In this document: in pieces, positions 8,344-15,772 of the stretch
Position numbering within the stretch: the stretch's first letter is position 1
How the letters are laid out: every line of letters begins with the position of its first letter
NCBI RefSeq assembly: GCF_900106515.1
Contig: NZ_FNWF01000003.1
Span: 124,001 to 188,000 of the forward strand
Reading direction: 5' to 3'
Origin: Peptoniphilus lacydonensis
Lineage (GTDB): Bacteria > Bacillota > Clostridia > Tissierellales > Peptoniphilaceae
Length of the DNA stretch: 64,000 nt
Translations under genes and position numbers: made by a program
The notes under the pieces: model-generated
What the model was told of the DNA's origin: nothing
The model's database searches: none
Seen by the model: only the letters and a program-made list of their open reading frames with translations

Positions 8344-8517
8344 TTAGTAGTTTATGTGTGTTCTTTTGTCTGATAGATAGTTTCTCATGTTGGAATATAT
8401 AATCTGTATTTCTTCATTGTTCATTGATTTTATTTCTTCTGTGCTTATATATGTTTTATATGTTCCATCTTGATCTGCTTTTATGAGTTCGTCTATTAGC
8501 TCTTGCCTTTTATTCAT
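8344..8517 (-). CDS. Small hypothetical protein after the relaxase
   Basis: 57 residues, starting MNKRQELIDELIKADQDG, with an AGGAGG site eight bases upstream of 8517. The product is predicted to be helical: IDELIKAD, then STEEIKSMNNEEIQIIYSNM, and a basic end (SDKRTHINY). It lies 73 bases after the relaxase stop and is followed by a strong terminator, so it is the last gene of the mobilization transcript. It resembles short auxiliary proteins carried with MobQ relaxases, but no family was recognised. Confidence 0.65.
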   Translation of the reverse strand: MNKRQELIDELIKADQDGTYKTYISTEEIKSMNNEEIQIIYSNMRNYLSDKRTHINY

Positions 8518-8590
8518 CTCTATTACCTCCTAGATCTGCCTTTATTTTCTTGGTCATATTATAGCTTGGATAAGATATTTTTACCAGGTC

Positions 8591-10225
8591 TTATCTTTCT
8601 TGATTTTTGTAATAGTCTTTAGTCATTTGTCTTTTTTCATTAAATTTATCACTGTCTTGCTTATACTCTTTAATCTTTTCTATGATACTTTCTTTCTCTC
8701 CTCTCTTAATCGCCTTGTCAATTTCTATTGATAGGTCGATACCATATTCTTCATTGACTACTTCTACTGAATATTTAATATGATTTATTTCCTTGTATCT
8801 TTCCCTTATCTTTTCTGACTCTGTATTTAATTTACTGATTTCATCTTCTAAGTTTTTAATTTCTCCTAACCATTCTTTTTCTCTTAAGTTTTTCTTTCCA
8901 CTGATTTTTTCAATTAAGCTTCTTGCCCTTATATGTTGGTCTATTTCCTTTTGGTTATTCTTGTAGAAGCTTTCTTTGAATATTTTCTTGCTTTCATATT
9001 CTTGGTAGGTTGCTTTTGTTTTTCTTACAGTCTTTGCATAGGCTAAACACTTATTAAGGTCTTCTATCTTTTGACTGTTTTCTTTTATGGTCTTATATAT
9101 TTCAGAGTTTTTACTTCTTAGGGTGTTTATATGCCCTTGTAAGTCTGATATGGTTTTTATTTTGTTTTCTCTTAGATAATTTATTCCACTTGCATATCTT
9201 TTTAGATCATAGATTGCTTTGTTTCTTTTGCCATAAAATGATAATTCAGCTCTATTATTTTCTTGCATTTCTTGATAGAAGCTTAAATATTCGTAGAGGT
9301 TAAAGAGTCCTGATTCATTTTCGATTTGCTTTTTACTTTGGTCTTTATATTCCCTATATGATTCTTTTAGCTTATCTTTGAAGCCTGCTAACCATGATGA
9401 TATTTTCTTTATTTCATTGCCTATATTTTTTAATAGTTTATTTTGTTTTTTAATTTCACGATTTATATCTCCTTTTTCTGTTCTTATTCCTTTTCTTTCC
9501 ATTGCACTAGCACTTGCTCCTAGATGTATTGTCGGTATTTGTTTTATGCCTTGTCTTTTAAAACTCCTATGGTCTACTCTTTTTTCTATTTTGTTGTTTG
9601 CTAGATATTCATTGCAAAGATTAGAAAAGTTTTCTCTCCATTTTTCTACATTGCCTTTATCGTTCCAGGTTGTTAGTTCTACTTTTCTTGTCTTAGGTTT
9701 TCCATTTTTGTTTAAAATCTTTTCTCCTTTTTCATCTAGGATATATTCTTTTTTACTTTTTTGCCCCCATGTTCCATCTTCATTTATTGGTCTTACTATG
9801 GTCATTATATGAGCATGAATGTTTTGATTTCCCTCTCTACTTTCATCATGGATTGCTAGGTCTACTATCATTCCCTCTTTTACAAAATTGCTTTGAACAT
9901 ATTCTTCTATCATCTTTTTATTTTCTTCTATGCTTAACTCTTTTGGTAAAGATATGATAAAGTTTCTTGCAAGTTGGGCATTAGAGTTTTTCTCAAAAAG
10001 TTCTACCGAGTTCCACAAGGTTTTTCGGTCTTTATATTCTTCTGGTGCGTGATCTGGCAAAAATATTTCTTTGCTTATTACTCCTTGTTTTTTGGTGTAG
10101 TCATGGGTTACTCCGTCCCATTCATTTTTTATTTTTTCTCCACTTATATATGCTGCACTTGCTACTGCACTTTTACCTTTTCCTCTTGATATTATGTTTA
10201 CTGAAAAATGAAAACTGTCTGCCAT
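8591..10225 (-). CDS. mobA: MobQ-family relaxase (MobA/MobL)
   Basis: Relaxase of about 544 residues. The start at 10225 has GGAAGTG six to seven bases upstream; an alternative start at 10288 would add 21 residues with no site. The N-terminus FHFSVNIISRGKGKSAVASA carries the MobA/MobL pattern. NIHAHIMTI provides the HxH metal site, and AAYISGEKI is also typical. After about residue 250 the protein becomes a long Lys/Glu coiled-coil. This enzyme nicks DNA at an oriT; a matching site is 200-300 bases upstream (10,390-10,540). It lacks a fused primase or helicase. It marks the island as mobilizable rather than self-transmissible. Confidence 0.93.
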   Translation of the reverse strand: MADSFHFSVNIISRGKGKSAVASAAYISGEKIKNEWDGVTHDYTKKQGVISKEIFLPDHAPEEYKDRKTLWNSVELFEKNSNAQLARNFIISLPKELSIEENKKMIEEYVQSNFVKEGMIVDLAIHDESREGNQNIHAHIMTIVRPINEDGTWGQKSKKEYILDEKGEKILNKNGKPKTRKVELTTWNDKGNVEKWRENFSNLCNEYLANNKIEKRVDHRSFKRQGIKQIPTIHLGASASAMERKGIRTEKGDINREIKKQNKLLKNIGNEIKKISSWLAGFKDKLKESYREYKDQSKKQIENESGLFNLYEYLSFYQEMQENNRAELSFYGKRNKAIYDLKRYASGINYLRENKIKTISDLQGHINTLRSKNSEIYKTIKENSQKIEDLNKCLAYAKTVRKTKATYQEYESKKIFKESFYKNNQKEIDQHIRARSLIEKISGKKNLREKEWLGEIKNLEDEISKLNTESEKIRERYKEINHIKYSVEVVNEEYGIDLSIEIDKAIKRGEKESIIEKIKEYKQDSDKFNEKRQMTKDYYKNQER

Positions 10226-10321
10226 TTTTATCACTTCCTTTCTTTTTTGTTGTTTTAGGTGGAGGCTTAAAAGATTTTCTATATCCACTTTGTGAATGAG
10301 CGTTTTGAAATGATAGAATAG

Positions 10322-10369
10322 AAAAAGCCGACTACTGAATTAATTTTTGTTGTTTCAGTATGTCGGCTT
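10322..10369 (-). terminator. Hairpin terminator between the DUF3847 gene and the relaxase
   Basis: Arms AAGCCGAC-ACTGAA and TTCAGT-GTCGGCTT enclose a 14-base loop. On the minus strand a T run follows. It could end the DUF3847 transcript before the relaxase gene, or be part of the transfer-origin structure. Confidence 0.7.
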
Positions 10370-10387
10370 AATTGTTTTGTTCATTTC

Positions 10388-10540
10388 AAATTTTAAAAGT
10401 CAAGGGCGAGCCTTAGCGAGTTTATTTACCCTTGACTTTTAAAAAGCGAATGGTTGTTGCTCCCTGCAAGGGTTTGGCTCTAAAGGCACGCAAGCACCCT
10501 TTAGGGTGTATAATTGCGCCCTTAGAAAATCTAAGGGAGA
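10388..10540 (+). other. Candidate oriT (MobQ/RSF1010-type nic region)
   Basis: Three structures lie in a row. The first is a 16-bp perfect inverted repeat TTTTAAAAGTCAAGGG ... CCCTTGACTTTTAAAA (about 10391-10444). The second is a short dyad CACCC-TTTA-GGGTG (10495-10508). The third, directly after it, is TATAATTGCGCCCTTA (10509-10524). GCGCCCT preceded by a T-rich stretch and a hairpin is the known nic signature of MobQ relaxases. CCCTTAG-AAAAT-CTAAGGG (10519-10537) forms another hairpin. The region sits just upstream of the mobQ gene. Nicking itself is not shown. Confidence 0.75.
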
Positions 10541-10559
10541 TTTGGTTATTTTATTTTTC

Positions 10560-10850
10560 TTAATTTTCTCTCATTATTTTTAGTGTTTCTTTAAATTCTT
10601 TTGTCTTTGTTACTTCTTCTAGTAGGATTTTTATTTCTTCATCTGTTAGTTCTTCTGCATTTTCTATAAAGCTTTCTAAAATTGCTCCTCTTGTTATGAG
10701 CCTATGAGTTCTTTCTTTTCTTCTTTTTACTATGTCTTGTTTTAATATCTTCTTTTCTTGATTTTTTAGTTGCCTTAATCTTTCTTCTGTATCGTTTATT
10801 TTATCTTTTATTTCTTTTGACTCTTCTCTTATTTGTTCTAATTTTCTCAT
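10560..10850 (-). CDS. DUF3847 mobilization-associated protein
   Basis: 96 residues, all charged helix: MRKLEQIREESKEIKDKI, then RLRQLKNQEKKILKQD, then the diagnostic KERTHRLITRGAILES, which is a hallmark of DUF3847 proteins found beside MobA/MobL relaxases. The start at 10850 is preferred because AGGAAA lies nine bases upstream; 10868 would add six residues but lacks a site. Its position 5' of the relaxase and oriT fits an accessory role at the transfer origin, comparable in place to MobC. The IS200-like element is inserted directly upstream and has separated the gene from its original promoter region. Confidence 0.8.
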   Translation of the reverse strand: MRKLEQIREESKEIKDKINDTEERLRQLKNQEKKILKQDIVKRRKERTHRLITRGAILESFIENAEELTDEEIKILLEEVTKTKEFKETLKIMREN

Positions 10851-10884
10851 TTTCTCGTTTCCTTTCATTTAAATATCCAATCAT

Positions 10885-11591
10885 AACCACCGGCTAAGCC
10901 GGTGGTTTGTTTTGCCCCTATAAGGGGCTGTTACCGGCAGCATTCCATGCTTTGAAGTTTCTTTCTCGTGCACCAATTTTCACAGCTGGTGCTAAAGCAC
11001 CTTATTTTTTGCTTTTGTTCACTTGCTCACCCGTAAACGGGTCTACAAATTCTTTAATACTTATTTGATCTGCCATGTAATCTTCTTTTAATTGATTTTT
11101 TATATATTCTTGTATCTTTTTTGCATTTTTTCCTGCTGTGTCTACATAATATCCTCTACACCAAAAGTGTCTATTCCCATATTTGTATTTTAAATTCGCA
11201 TGCCTATCAAATATTATCAGACTACTTTTTCCTTTCAAATAACCCATTATTTGAGATATGCTATATTTTGGTGGAATCTCCAGCAACATATGAATATGGT
11301 CTGGACAACATTCTGCTTCTATTATATTTATTCCTTTTCTATCACATAGATCCCTTAATATTTTTCCTATATCTTGTTTTAATCTTCCATATATTACTTG
11401 TCTCCTGTACTTTGGAGCAAACACTATATGATATTTACAATTCCAAGCTGTATGTGATAGACTGTTCTTATCCATTCAGGATACCTCCCTTTTCTATTTA
11501 TGCTACTGCCAGTAACATATATAGTTTATCACGGGGAGGTTTTTTGCTTGAAGCTAAAGCTAGTATTCCTACCACCAGCATAGCTGGTGGT
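10885..11591 (-). mobile_element. IS200/IS605-family insertion sequence (tnpA only)
   Basis: About 0.7 kb bounded by two subterminal hairpins that share a stem style: AACCACCGGC-TAA-GCCGGTGGTT (10885-10907) and ACCACCAGC-ATA-GCTGGTGGT (11571-11591). It contains a single Y1 transposase gene and no tnpB. IS200 elements have hairpin ends rather than inverted repeats, matching what is seen. The exact cleavage points could lie up to about 20 bases outside these hairpins. Confidence 0.85.
11002..11475 (-). CDS. tnpA: IS200/IS605 family transposase TnpA
   Basis: 157-residue Y1 HUH transposase. N-terminal NCKYHIVFAPKYRRQ is the family signature. The HUH pair is in CCPDHIHMLLEIPP (about 58-71). GYLKGKSS follows, then HFWCRGYYVDTAG, and the catalytic Tyr is in the helix KKIQEYIKNQL (about 120-130). 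It is full length and apparently intact. It cuts and rejoins single-stranded DNA at the hairpin ends seen on either side. Confidence 0.95.
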   Translation of the reverse strand: MDKNSLSHTAWNCKYHIVFAPKYRRQVIYGRLKQDIGKILRDLCDRKGINIIEAECCPDHIHMLLEIPPKYSISQIMGYLKGKSSLIIFDRHANLKYKYGNRHFWCRGYYVDTAGKNAKKIQEYIKNQLKEDYMADQISIKEFVDPFTGEQVNKSKK

Positions 11592-11613
11592 TTATTCATG
11601 CTAAAGCGTACAA

Positions 11614-11646
11614 TAAAAAGCGACTAAGAGTGCAATCTTAGTCGCT
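11614..11646 (-). terminator. Terminator after the small membrane protein gene
   Basis: An 11-bp perfect stem, AGCGACTAAGA and TCTTAGTCGCT, with a six-base loop, is followed on the minus strand by TTTTTA. It lies 65 bases after the stop of the 66-residue membrane protein. Confidence 0.88.
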
Positions 11647-11710
11647 ACGCTATAATATAGCTTTTAACTTTATTTTTTCTGTTTGTATTATTTTAAAACA
11701 CAATAACTGT

Positions 11711-11911
11711 TTAATTCTTTTGTCTAAAAACAACAAAGAGCAAGATGATGCTAACAATCAAACCTACGCCAAATTTCATCCACATTACCATTGGCGAAAC
11801 ACTCCATTCAGGATGATTTTCTGCTGCTATATAATCTTTAATTAACAAATATGTCCCGATAATAGCAGGAATTAAAGAACCTAAAACTTTTGCTACAACT
11901 TTTAATGTCAT
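11711..11911 (-). CDS. Small two-helix membrane protein
   Basis: 66 residues with two clear hydrophobic helices: VLGSLIPAIIGTYLLI (about 9-24) and FGVGLIVSIILLFVVF (about 47-62). They are separated by a polar loop containing HPEWSVSP, and the protein ends RQKN. It starts 15 bases after the secreted protein at 11,927 and shares its terminator, so the two are cotranscribed. Holin-like topology or an immunity/anchoring partner for the secreted protein are both possible. No family was recognised. Confidence 0.7.
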   Translation of the reverse strand: MTLKVVAKVLGSLIPAIIGTYLLIKDYIAAENHPEWSVSPMVMWMKFGVGLIVSIILLFVVFRQKN

Positions 11912-11926
11912 ATAATATTCTCCTGC

Positions 11927-12715
11927 TTAATATTCTGAACTTGCTACAGGAGGATTTCCATAATATACAGTTCCAAAATATGGAATGCCTACCCCAGTAG
12001 AATACAAATTACTATAAGATTTTATACTTTGAACTGTAGCTGTTGGAGTATTTGGAACACCTGCACTAACTGTTGTAGAACAAACTGAATTCCAAACTTT
12101 TGTTGCAAACGTTGAACAATTTGATAACGCAGTCCATGAGTCATTATTCTTTATGTTTTTTGAAACTGTACTCAACAAGTTAGAAGATAAATCTACCCTT
12201 AATGATACAGCATTAGCGTATTCATTGGCCCTATTTTGGAAATATCCCTCAAGATTATACCATAACCCTGTATGTTCTTTTTTATTTCCCCAAGTTCCTA
12301 CAGTAACAGTCTTACCAGAACCAACTGATAATCCTCCAACAGTAATTGTCGAACTCGAAATATTCTTTATACTTAAAAAAGCATGTCCAGATGTATTAAA
12401 TGATGAACTTCCTCCATCATTAATCGCAAATATTCTCATAATTGCAACAGCAGACGATGATGCTCTATCACCAAAATCATTATCCACTCTTGCTTGAGCT
12501 TTTTCGCTTGATGAAGCTTCAACAATCAATAATTCATCAATATCACCACTGTTTGCACTTCTGCTTTCAAGCTCTATGTTAGATGGGAAACTATATGGGT
12601 TAAATTTGTCATCTATATTATTCTCAGAAGCAAATACATTAGCAACTCCACATAATGAGAATACAACTGTAAATGCTAATAATGACGACACAAATTTCTT
12701 TAATATATTTTTCAT
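11927..12715 (-). CDS. Secreted protein, possible permuted NlpC/P60-like hydrolase
   Basis: 263 residues, starting at 12715 after GGAGG. A clear signal peptide (KKFVSSLLAFTVVFSLCGVA, cleavage after VFA at about 29) is followed by an acidic propeptide-like stretch. The core has SGHAFLSIKNISSST with a conserved-looking His (about 111). Later comes GLWYNLEGYFQNRANEYANA, and then LSNCSTFATKVWN, where the Cys (about 197) begins a helix. His before Cys-led helix is the order in circularly permuted papain-fold (NlpC/P60-like) enzymes, so a cell-wall or lipid hydrolase is possible; this is inference. A 13-residue ORF lies 55 bases upstream and a two-helix membrane protein follows. Confidence 0.7.
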   Translation of the reverse strand: MKNILKKFVSSLLAFTVVFSLCGVANVFASENNIDDKFNPYSFPSNIELESRSANSGDIDELLIVEASSSEKAQARVDNDFGDRASSSAVAIMRIFAINDGGSSSFNTSGHAFLSIKNISSSTITVGGLSVGSGKTVTVGTWGNKKEHTGLWYNLEGYFQNRANEYANAVSLRVDLSSNLLSTVSKNIKNNDSWTALSNCSTFATKVWNSVCSTTVSAGVPNTPTATVQSIKSYSNLYSTGVGIPYFGTVYYGNPPVASSEY

Positions 12716-12769
12716 TATAAACCTCCTATTTTCACAATATATTCGCAAATTTTACCAAACTAAACATGC

Positions 12770-12811
12770 TCAGTCTCCGTTCTTATACCTCTGAGGATTT
12801 AAATATACCAT
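12770..12811 (-). CDS. Micro-ORF MVYLNPQRYKNGD
   Basis: 13 codons, with GGAGG seven bases before the ATG. The ATG directly abuts the stop of the XRE fragment (TAA-ATG), and the TGA is 55 bases before the secreted protein gene. A related micro-ORF (MDLNPMIYSNGD) is at 14345-14383 in the same relative position. The shared residues are L-N-P, Y and N-G-D, and the last three codons differ at all three third positions, so selection on the peptide is likely. Function unknown: signal, leader or attenuator peptide. Too short for any domain call. Confidence 0.45.
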   Translation of the reverse strand: MVYLNPQRYKNGD

Positions 12812-12990
12812 TTAATCGCCTCCTGTACCTACATGACACTGCTCACACTCAAATTTATCAAAACCAAATAATGTATAAATACATGTATTTAGTTTATTTG
12901 CAATTTCTATTCCTACTGGAATCGTTGGTTGAGCTTCTCCTCGTTCCAAAAGACTAATGTATTGTCTTGTTACACTTAACTCATCAAACC
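12812..12990 (-). pseudogene. Truncated XRE-family regulator
   Basis: The minus strand reads SVTRQYISLLERGEAQPTIP and continues through EIANKLNTCIYTLFGFDKF to a Cys pair (ECEQC) and GTGGD-stop. This is the second half of a Cro/C1 HTH domain plus a short tail; helices 1-2 are missing, and the frame begins immediately beside the stop of the upstream amidase gene with no start codon. A deletion joined the two. The micro-ORF starts at the next base after its stop, which suggests an original regulator-peptide pair. Confidence 0.65.
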
Positions 12991-12994
12991 CTAG

Positions 12995-14230
12995 TTATAA
13001 TTTATAAACGACATATACTCTTACTTTAACATTATCTCCACTAAGCCATCTTACACCTGTTTTTTCATTATCGGCTTTACCTGAATGGTTTCTTACGCCA
13101 ACATCTTTTGTATTATTGTTGAAGCCAGTTATTATTAAAGTATGATATGCGCTATCTTTAGAGTTTAAAAAAGATATAGGGTATCCAGCTTGTGCATAGT
13201 TGTATAACCTTGAAAGTTCTCCATTTTTACTCAGATCGAAATCCTTATAAGCATATGATCTTGAGACCCAGTGCCACTTAAACATATTTGCCCCACGCCA
13301 TGTAGAAGATACTTGGCTTGGTTCTTTTTTTGAACCATAAGAAAACCAGTTTCTACTATCGTCTATTTTAGGATATTCGTCTTTCATCTTTTTTTCTCCC
13401 GCATACAGACATTGAGAAACGAAATTAGCACAATCAACATCCCAATCAGGATAACTGGGATTATAATCTTTCCAATACTTTTTTGCATAAGCAACACATT
13501 TTGAAGCTGCATCTTTTTCAGAGCTTCTATATAAAATATTTGTTTTCAAATATTTTTTAGCAATTGTTTCGTCGAAATTATCTTCTGATTCCATATCCTC
13601 AATATATAACAATGCTGATTCTTTGACTTCGTTTGGTAAACTATTAATATGTCTTTTTAGAATATTTATATTTTCTTCTGTCGTGTCCAAAGTAGCGTAG
13701 TAATTAGGCTTGAGATTTTTATTTATATAGTCGACAATGGCTTCATACCCATCAGGTTCTTTAGCTGAGCGGATTATAATATCCTTAGCTTCATACTCTG
13801 AATCATCAATCGTATACTCTATCTTATTTAACATATTCGCTTTTGCTTTTTCTGCGATAGCCTTATTTGAAAGATTTGGATACATACCCCTGTACATATT
13901 GAAAATCTCAATATAAGATGATATATATTGATTTATAGACTTTTTTTCCATGGTCGGATATAGGTTCTGTAGTTCTGTCAAAAAGGTTTTGGTTTCATAT
14001 TTGTCGTCAATATTAACTTTTGAAACTTCATTAGCACTAAGTGCTTTTAAAACTTGACTTGGCTCATAGTTTACACTTAATTGTTCCTCTTTACTTAGAC
14101 CATTAAACCATTCTTGCCATTCTTTAGGGCTGACTTTTGAGTTATTATTTGCTGATGAAGCAAATACATTTGTTGCCATTGCTGTTAACAGCATCACCAT
14201 GGCTATCAATAGAGTAAATCTTCTCTTCAT
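12995..14230 (-). CDS. Secreted amidase-domain protein (Amidase_6-like)
   Basis: 411 residues, start at 14230 with GGAGG six bases upstream; the signal peptide is RRFTLLIAMVMLLTAMATNV with cleavage after VFA. A helical N-terminal region (about 30-235, containing KSINQYISSYIEIFNMYRGM) is followed by the Amidase_6 type catalytic domain: AASKCVAYAKKYW, WDVDCANFVSQCLYAGE with the nucleophile Cys, and later SAYHTLIITGFN with the catalytic His, then RNHSG. This is a papain-like (CHAP-like) fold found in secreted Firmicute proteins, presumably cutting peptidoglycan peptides or amides. It is downstream of the BlaI-M56 pair and of a 12-residue micro-ORF. Confidence 0.85.
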   Translation of the reverse strand: MKRRFTLLIAMVMLLTAMATNVFASSANNNSKVSPKEWQEWFNGLSKEEQLSVNYEPSQVLKALSANEVSKVNIDDKYETKTFLTELQNLYPTMEKKSINQYISSYIEIFNMYRGMYPNLSNKAIAEKAKANMLNKIEYTIDDSEYEAKDIIIRSAKEPDGYEAIVDYINKNLKPNYYATLDTTEENINILKRHINSLPNEVKESALLYIEDMESEDNFDETIAKKYLKTNILYRSSEKDAASKCVAYAKKYWKDYNPSYPDWDVDCANFVSQCLYAGEKKMKDEYPKIDDSRNWFSYGSKKEPSQVSSTWRGANMFKWHWVSRSYAYKDFDLSKNGELSRLYNYAQAGYPISFLNSKDSAYHTLIITGFNNNTKDVGVRNHSGKADNEKTGVRWLSGDNVKVRVYVVYKL

Positions 14231-14344
14231 TTCTAACCTCCTCATATAATTTTGTCTGACCTCAATATATTTGACATTAAAATCAAATATTATCTATTTT
14301 TCCAACTCTTGTTTCTAGCTATATTATATAATATAGCATCTAAA

Positions 14345-14383
14345 CTAATCGCCATTACTATATATCATAGGATTTAAATCCAT
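14345..14383 (-). CDS. Micro-ORF MDLNPMIYSNGD
   Basis: 12 codons between the M56 protease gene and the secreted amidase gene, with GGAGG seven bases before the ATG and the TAG 114 bases before the amidase start. It is clearly related to the micro-ORF at 12770-12811 (L-N-P..Y.N-G-D). The 14,231-14,398 gap otherwise contains AT-rich DNA with TATATTATATAATATA, possibly a promoter for the amidase gene. Confidence 0.45.
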   Translation of the reverse strand: MDLNPMIYSNGD

Positions 14384-14398
14384 TATTTCACCTCCTAT

Positions 14399-15772
14399 CT
14401 ATCTTACATATGAGTTTATCTTTACCTTTCCTGATAATGTTTTATTTGTTAGATTAATAATTGTAACTATATATTTACTACCTCTATAAGCTTTTACTTT
14501 TAATGTTGAGTCTGAAGCAAATCTTTCATCATAGATAATTTTCCCATCTTCTTCAATAATTACTGAATAATCAACTCCCCCCGAACAAGACATACTTCTT
14601 AATCTAACTGTAAATCCATCATGAACTGGACCAAACCAAGTGTCCATGTTGAATTTATAACTAGTATTATCGAATCTACCGAGGCTTATCTCTTCGTCTA
14701 TACTTGCTGATCTAAGTCCTGTACTTGATACTTCTCCTAATTCTAACTTTTGATACTCTTCATCACTTATTATTTGAACCCTATCTCCAAATTCCGAGTT
14801 AATATTAGTGACTATTTCACCTTTTGTATCAATCCTATCTTGATTTAGGTCGGTCACATTGGCAAATACCGGTAAACAAAATGTAAACGCAAACATAAAA
14901 ACCATCAAACCTGCAAGTGTCTTTTTCCATTTTTTCATAATAAGCATCCTTTCTTTATTTGGGTTTAAATTTAAAACAAAATTATTTGTATTGCTTTTTA
15001 TTTCTAATAACTTTAGCATTGACATGCAATATTCTTTTCTATTTTTTATTGTGTCGCCTAATTGTTGAACCACTAGCTTATCGCAATTTATTTCTATATC
15101 TTGGTCTATATATTTTAAGCTTAGCCATAAGATTGGATTGTACCAATATAGGCAGGCTACAATATTTACCAGGTGGTTAAGTAGGATATGAAATTTCTTT
15201 ATATGCATCAGTTCATGGATCAAAACATGGTCTAGTAATTTCTCATCAGCTAAGATATGATCTTGTAGGATTATCTTTGGTTTTAAAATTCCAAAGGTAA
15301 GGGGAGTTTTTAAATTGTTATTTATATAAATCTCTACTTTTCTTTTCAATCCAAATTCACTTATTTTTTCCTTGCACAGGCTGTTTTCAGTTAGGGCTGA
15401 GCCTTTCATAACTTTATGGAATTTATAAATTTTTATTCCTAGGTAAGTAAAAATCAAAATCGAACCTATTAGTCGGTTTAGTTTAAAAAATATATAGCCT
15501 AGTTTATTTACTAACCAGCATAAGCAAGAATTAAAAAGATTTGTTAAACCTAGCAAATATGATAGGATACCATTTTCCTTGTCACAATCTATTCCTATCA
15601 TAAGTTCATAGGGACTTACTAAATAGATTAATAATACTATCCACAAAATAGTACTTGCTGACCTAAAGGTTTTTTTATTTAAGATTGGTCTAACTAAGAG
15701 AATTAGAACTAGTAAGTAAAGACTTTTTATAGATTTTTCTAGAGTAATTACCCTAACTAGACTTATTGCCAT
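14399..15772 (-). CDS. BlaR1/MecR1-like M56 metalloprotease sensor without a beta-lactam domain
   Basis: About 457 residues. Several N-terminal membrane helices are followed by the M56 zinc protease part with VLIHELMHIKKFHILLNHLV (HExxH-type motif, about 190-205 of the trimmed protein) and the downstream DQDIEINCDK. Another transmembrane segment (TLAGLMVFMFAFTFCLPVFA) exposes a C-terminal extracellular domain of about 150 residues. This domain shows no SxxK/SxN/KTG penicillin-binding motifs and ends in beta-rich strands (DYSVIIEEDGKIIYDERF, TLSGKVKINSYV). The start at 15772 has GAGG upstream and overlaps blaI by 20 bases. In family members ligand sensing triggers cleavage of the BlaI repressor; here the ligand must differ. 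Confidence 0.88.
   Translation of the reverse strand: MAISLVRVITLEKSIKSLYLLVLILLVRPILNKKTFRSASTILWIVLLIYLVSPYELMIGIDCDKENGILSYLLGLTNLFNSCLCWLVNKLGYIFFKLNRLIGSILIFTYLGIKIYKFHKVMKGSALTENSLCKEKISEFGLKRKVEIYINNNLKTPLTFGILKPKIILQDHILADEKLLDHVLIHELMHIKKFHILLNHLVNIVACLYWYNPILWLSLKYIDQDIEINCDKLVVQQLGDTIKNRKEYCMSMLKLLEIKSNTNNFVLNLNPNKERMLIMKKWKKTLAGLMVFMFAFTFCLPVFANVTDLNQDRIDTKGEIVTNINSEFGDRVQIISDEEYQKLELGEVSSTGLRSASIDEEISLGRFDNTSYKFNMDTWFGPVHDGFTVRLRSMSCSGGVDYSVIIEEDGKIIYDERFASDSTLKVKAYRGSKYIVTIINLTNKTLSGKVKINSYVR

Noticed and set aside
9378-10299. Several plus-strand frames with many Phe, Leu and Ser
   Set aside because: They are antisense shadows of the MobQ relaxase gene.
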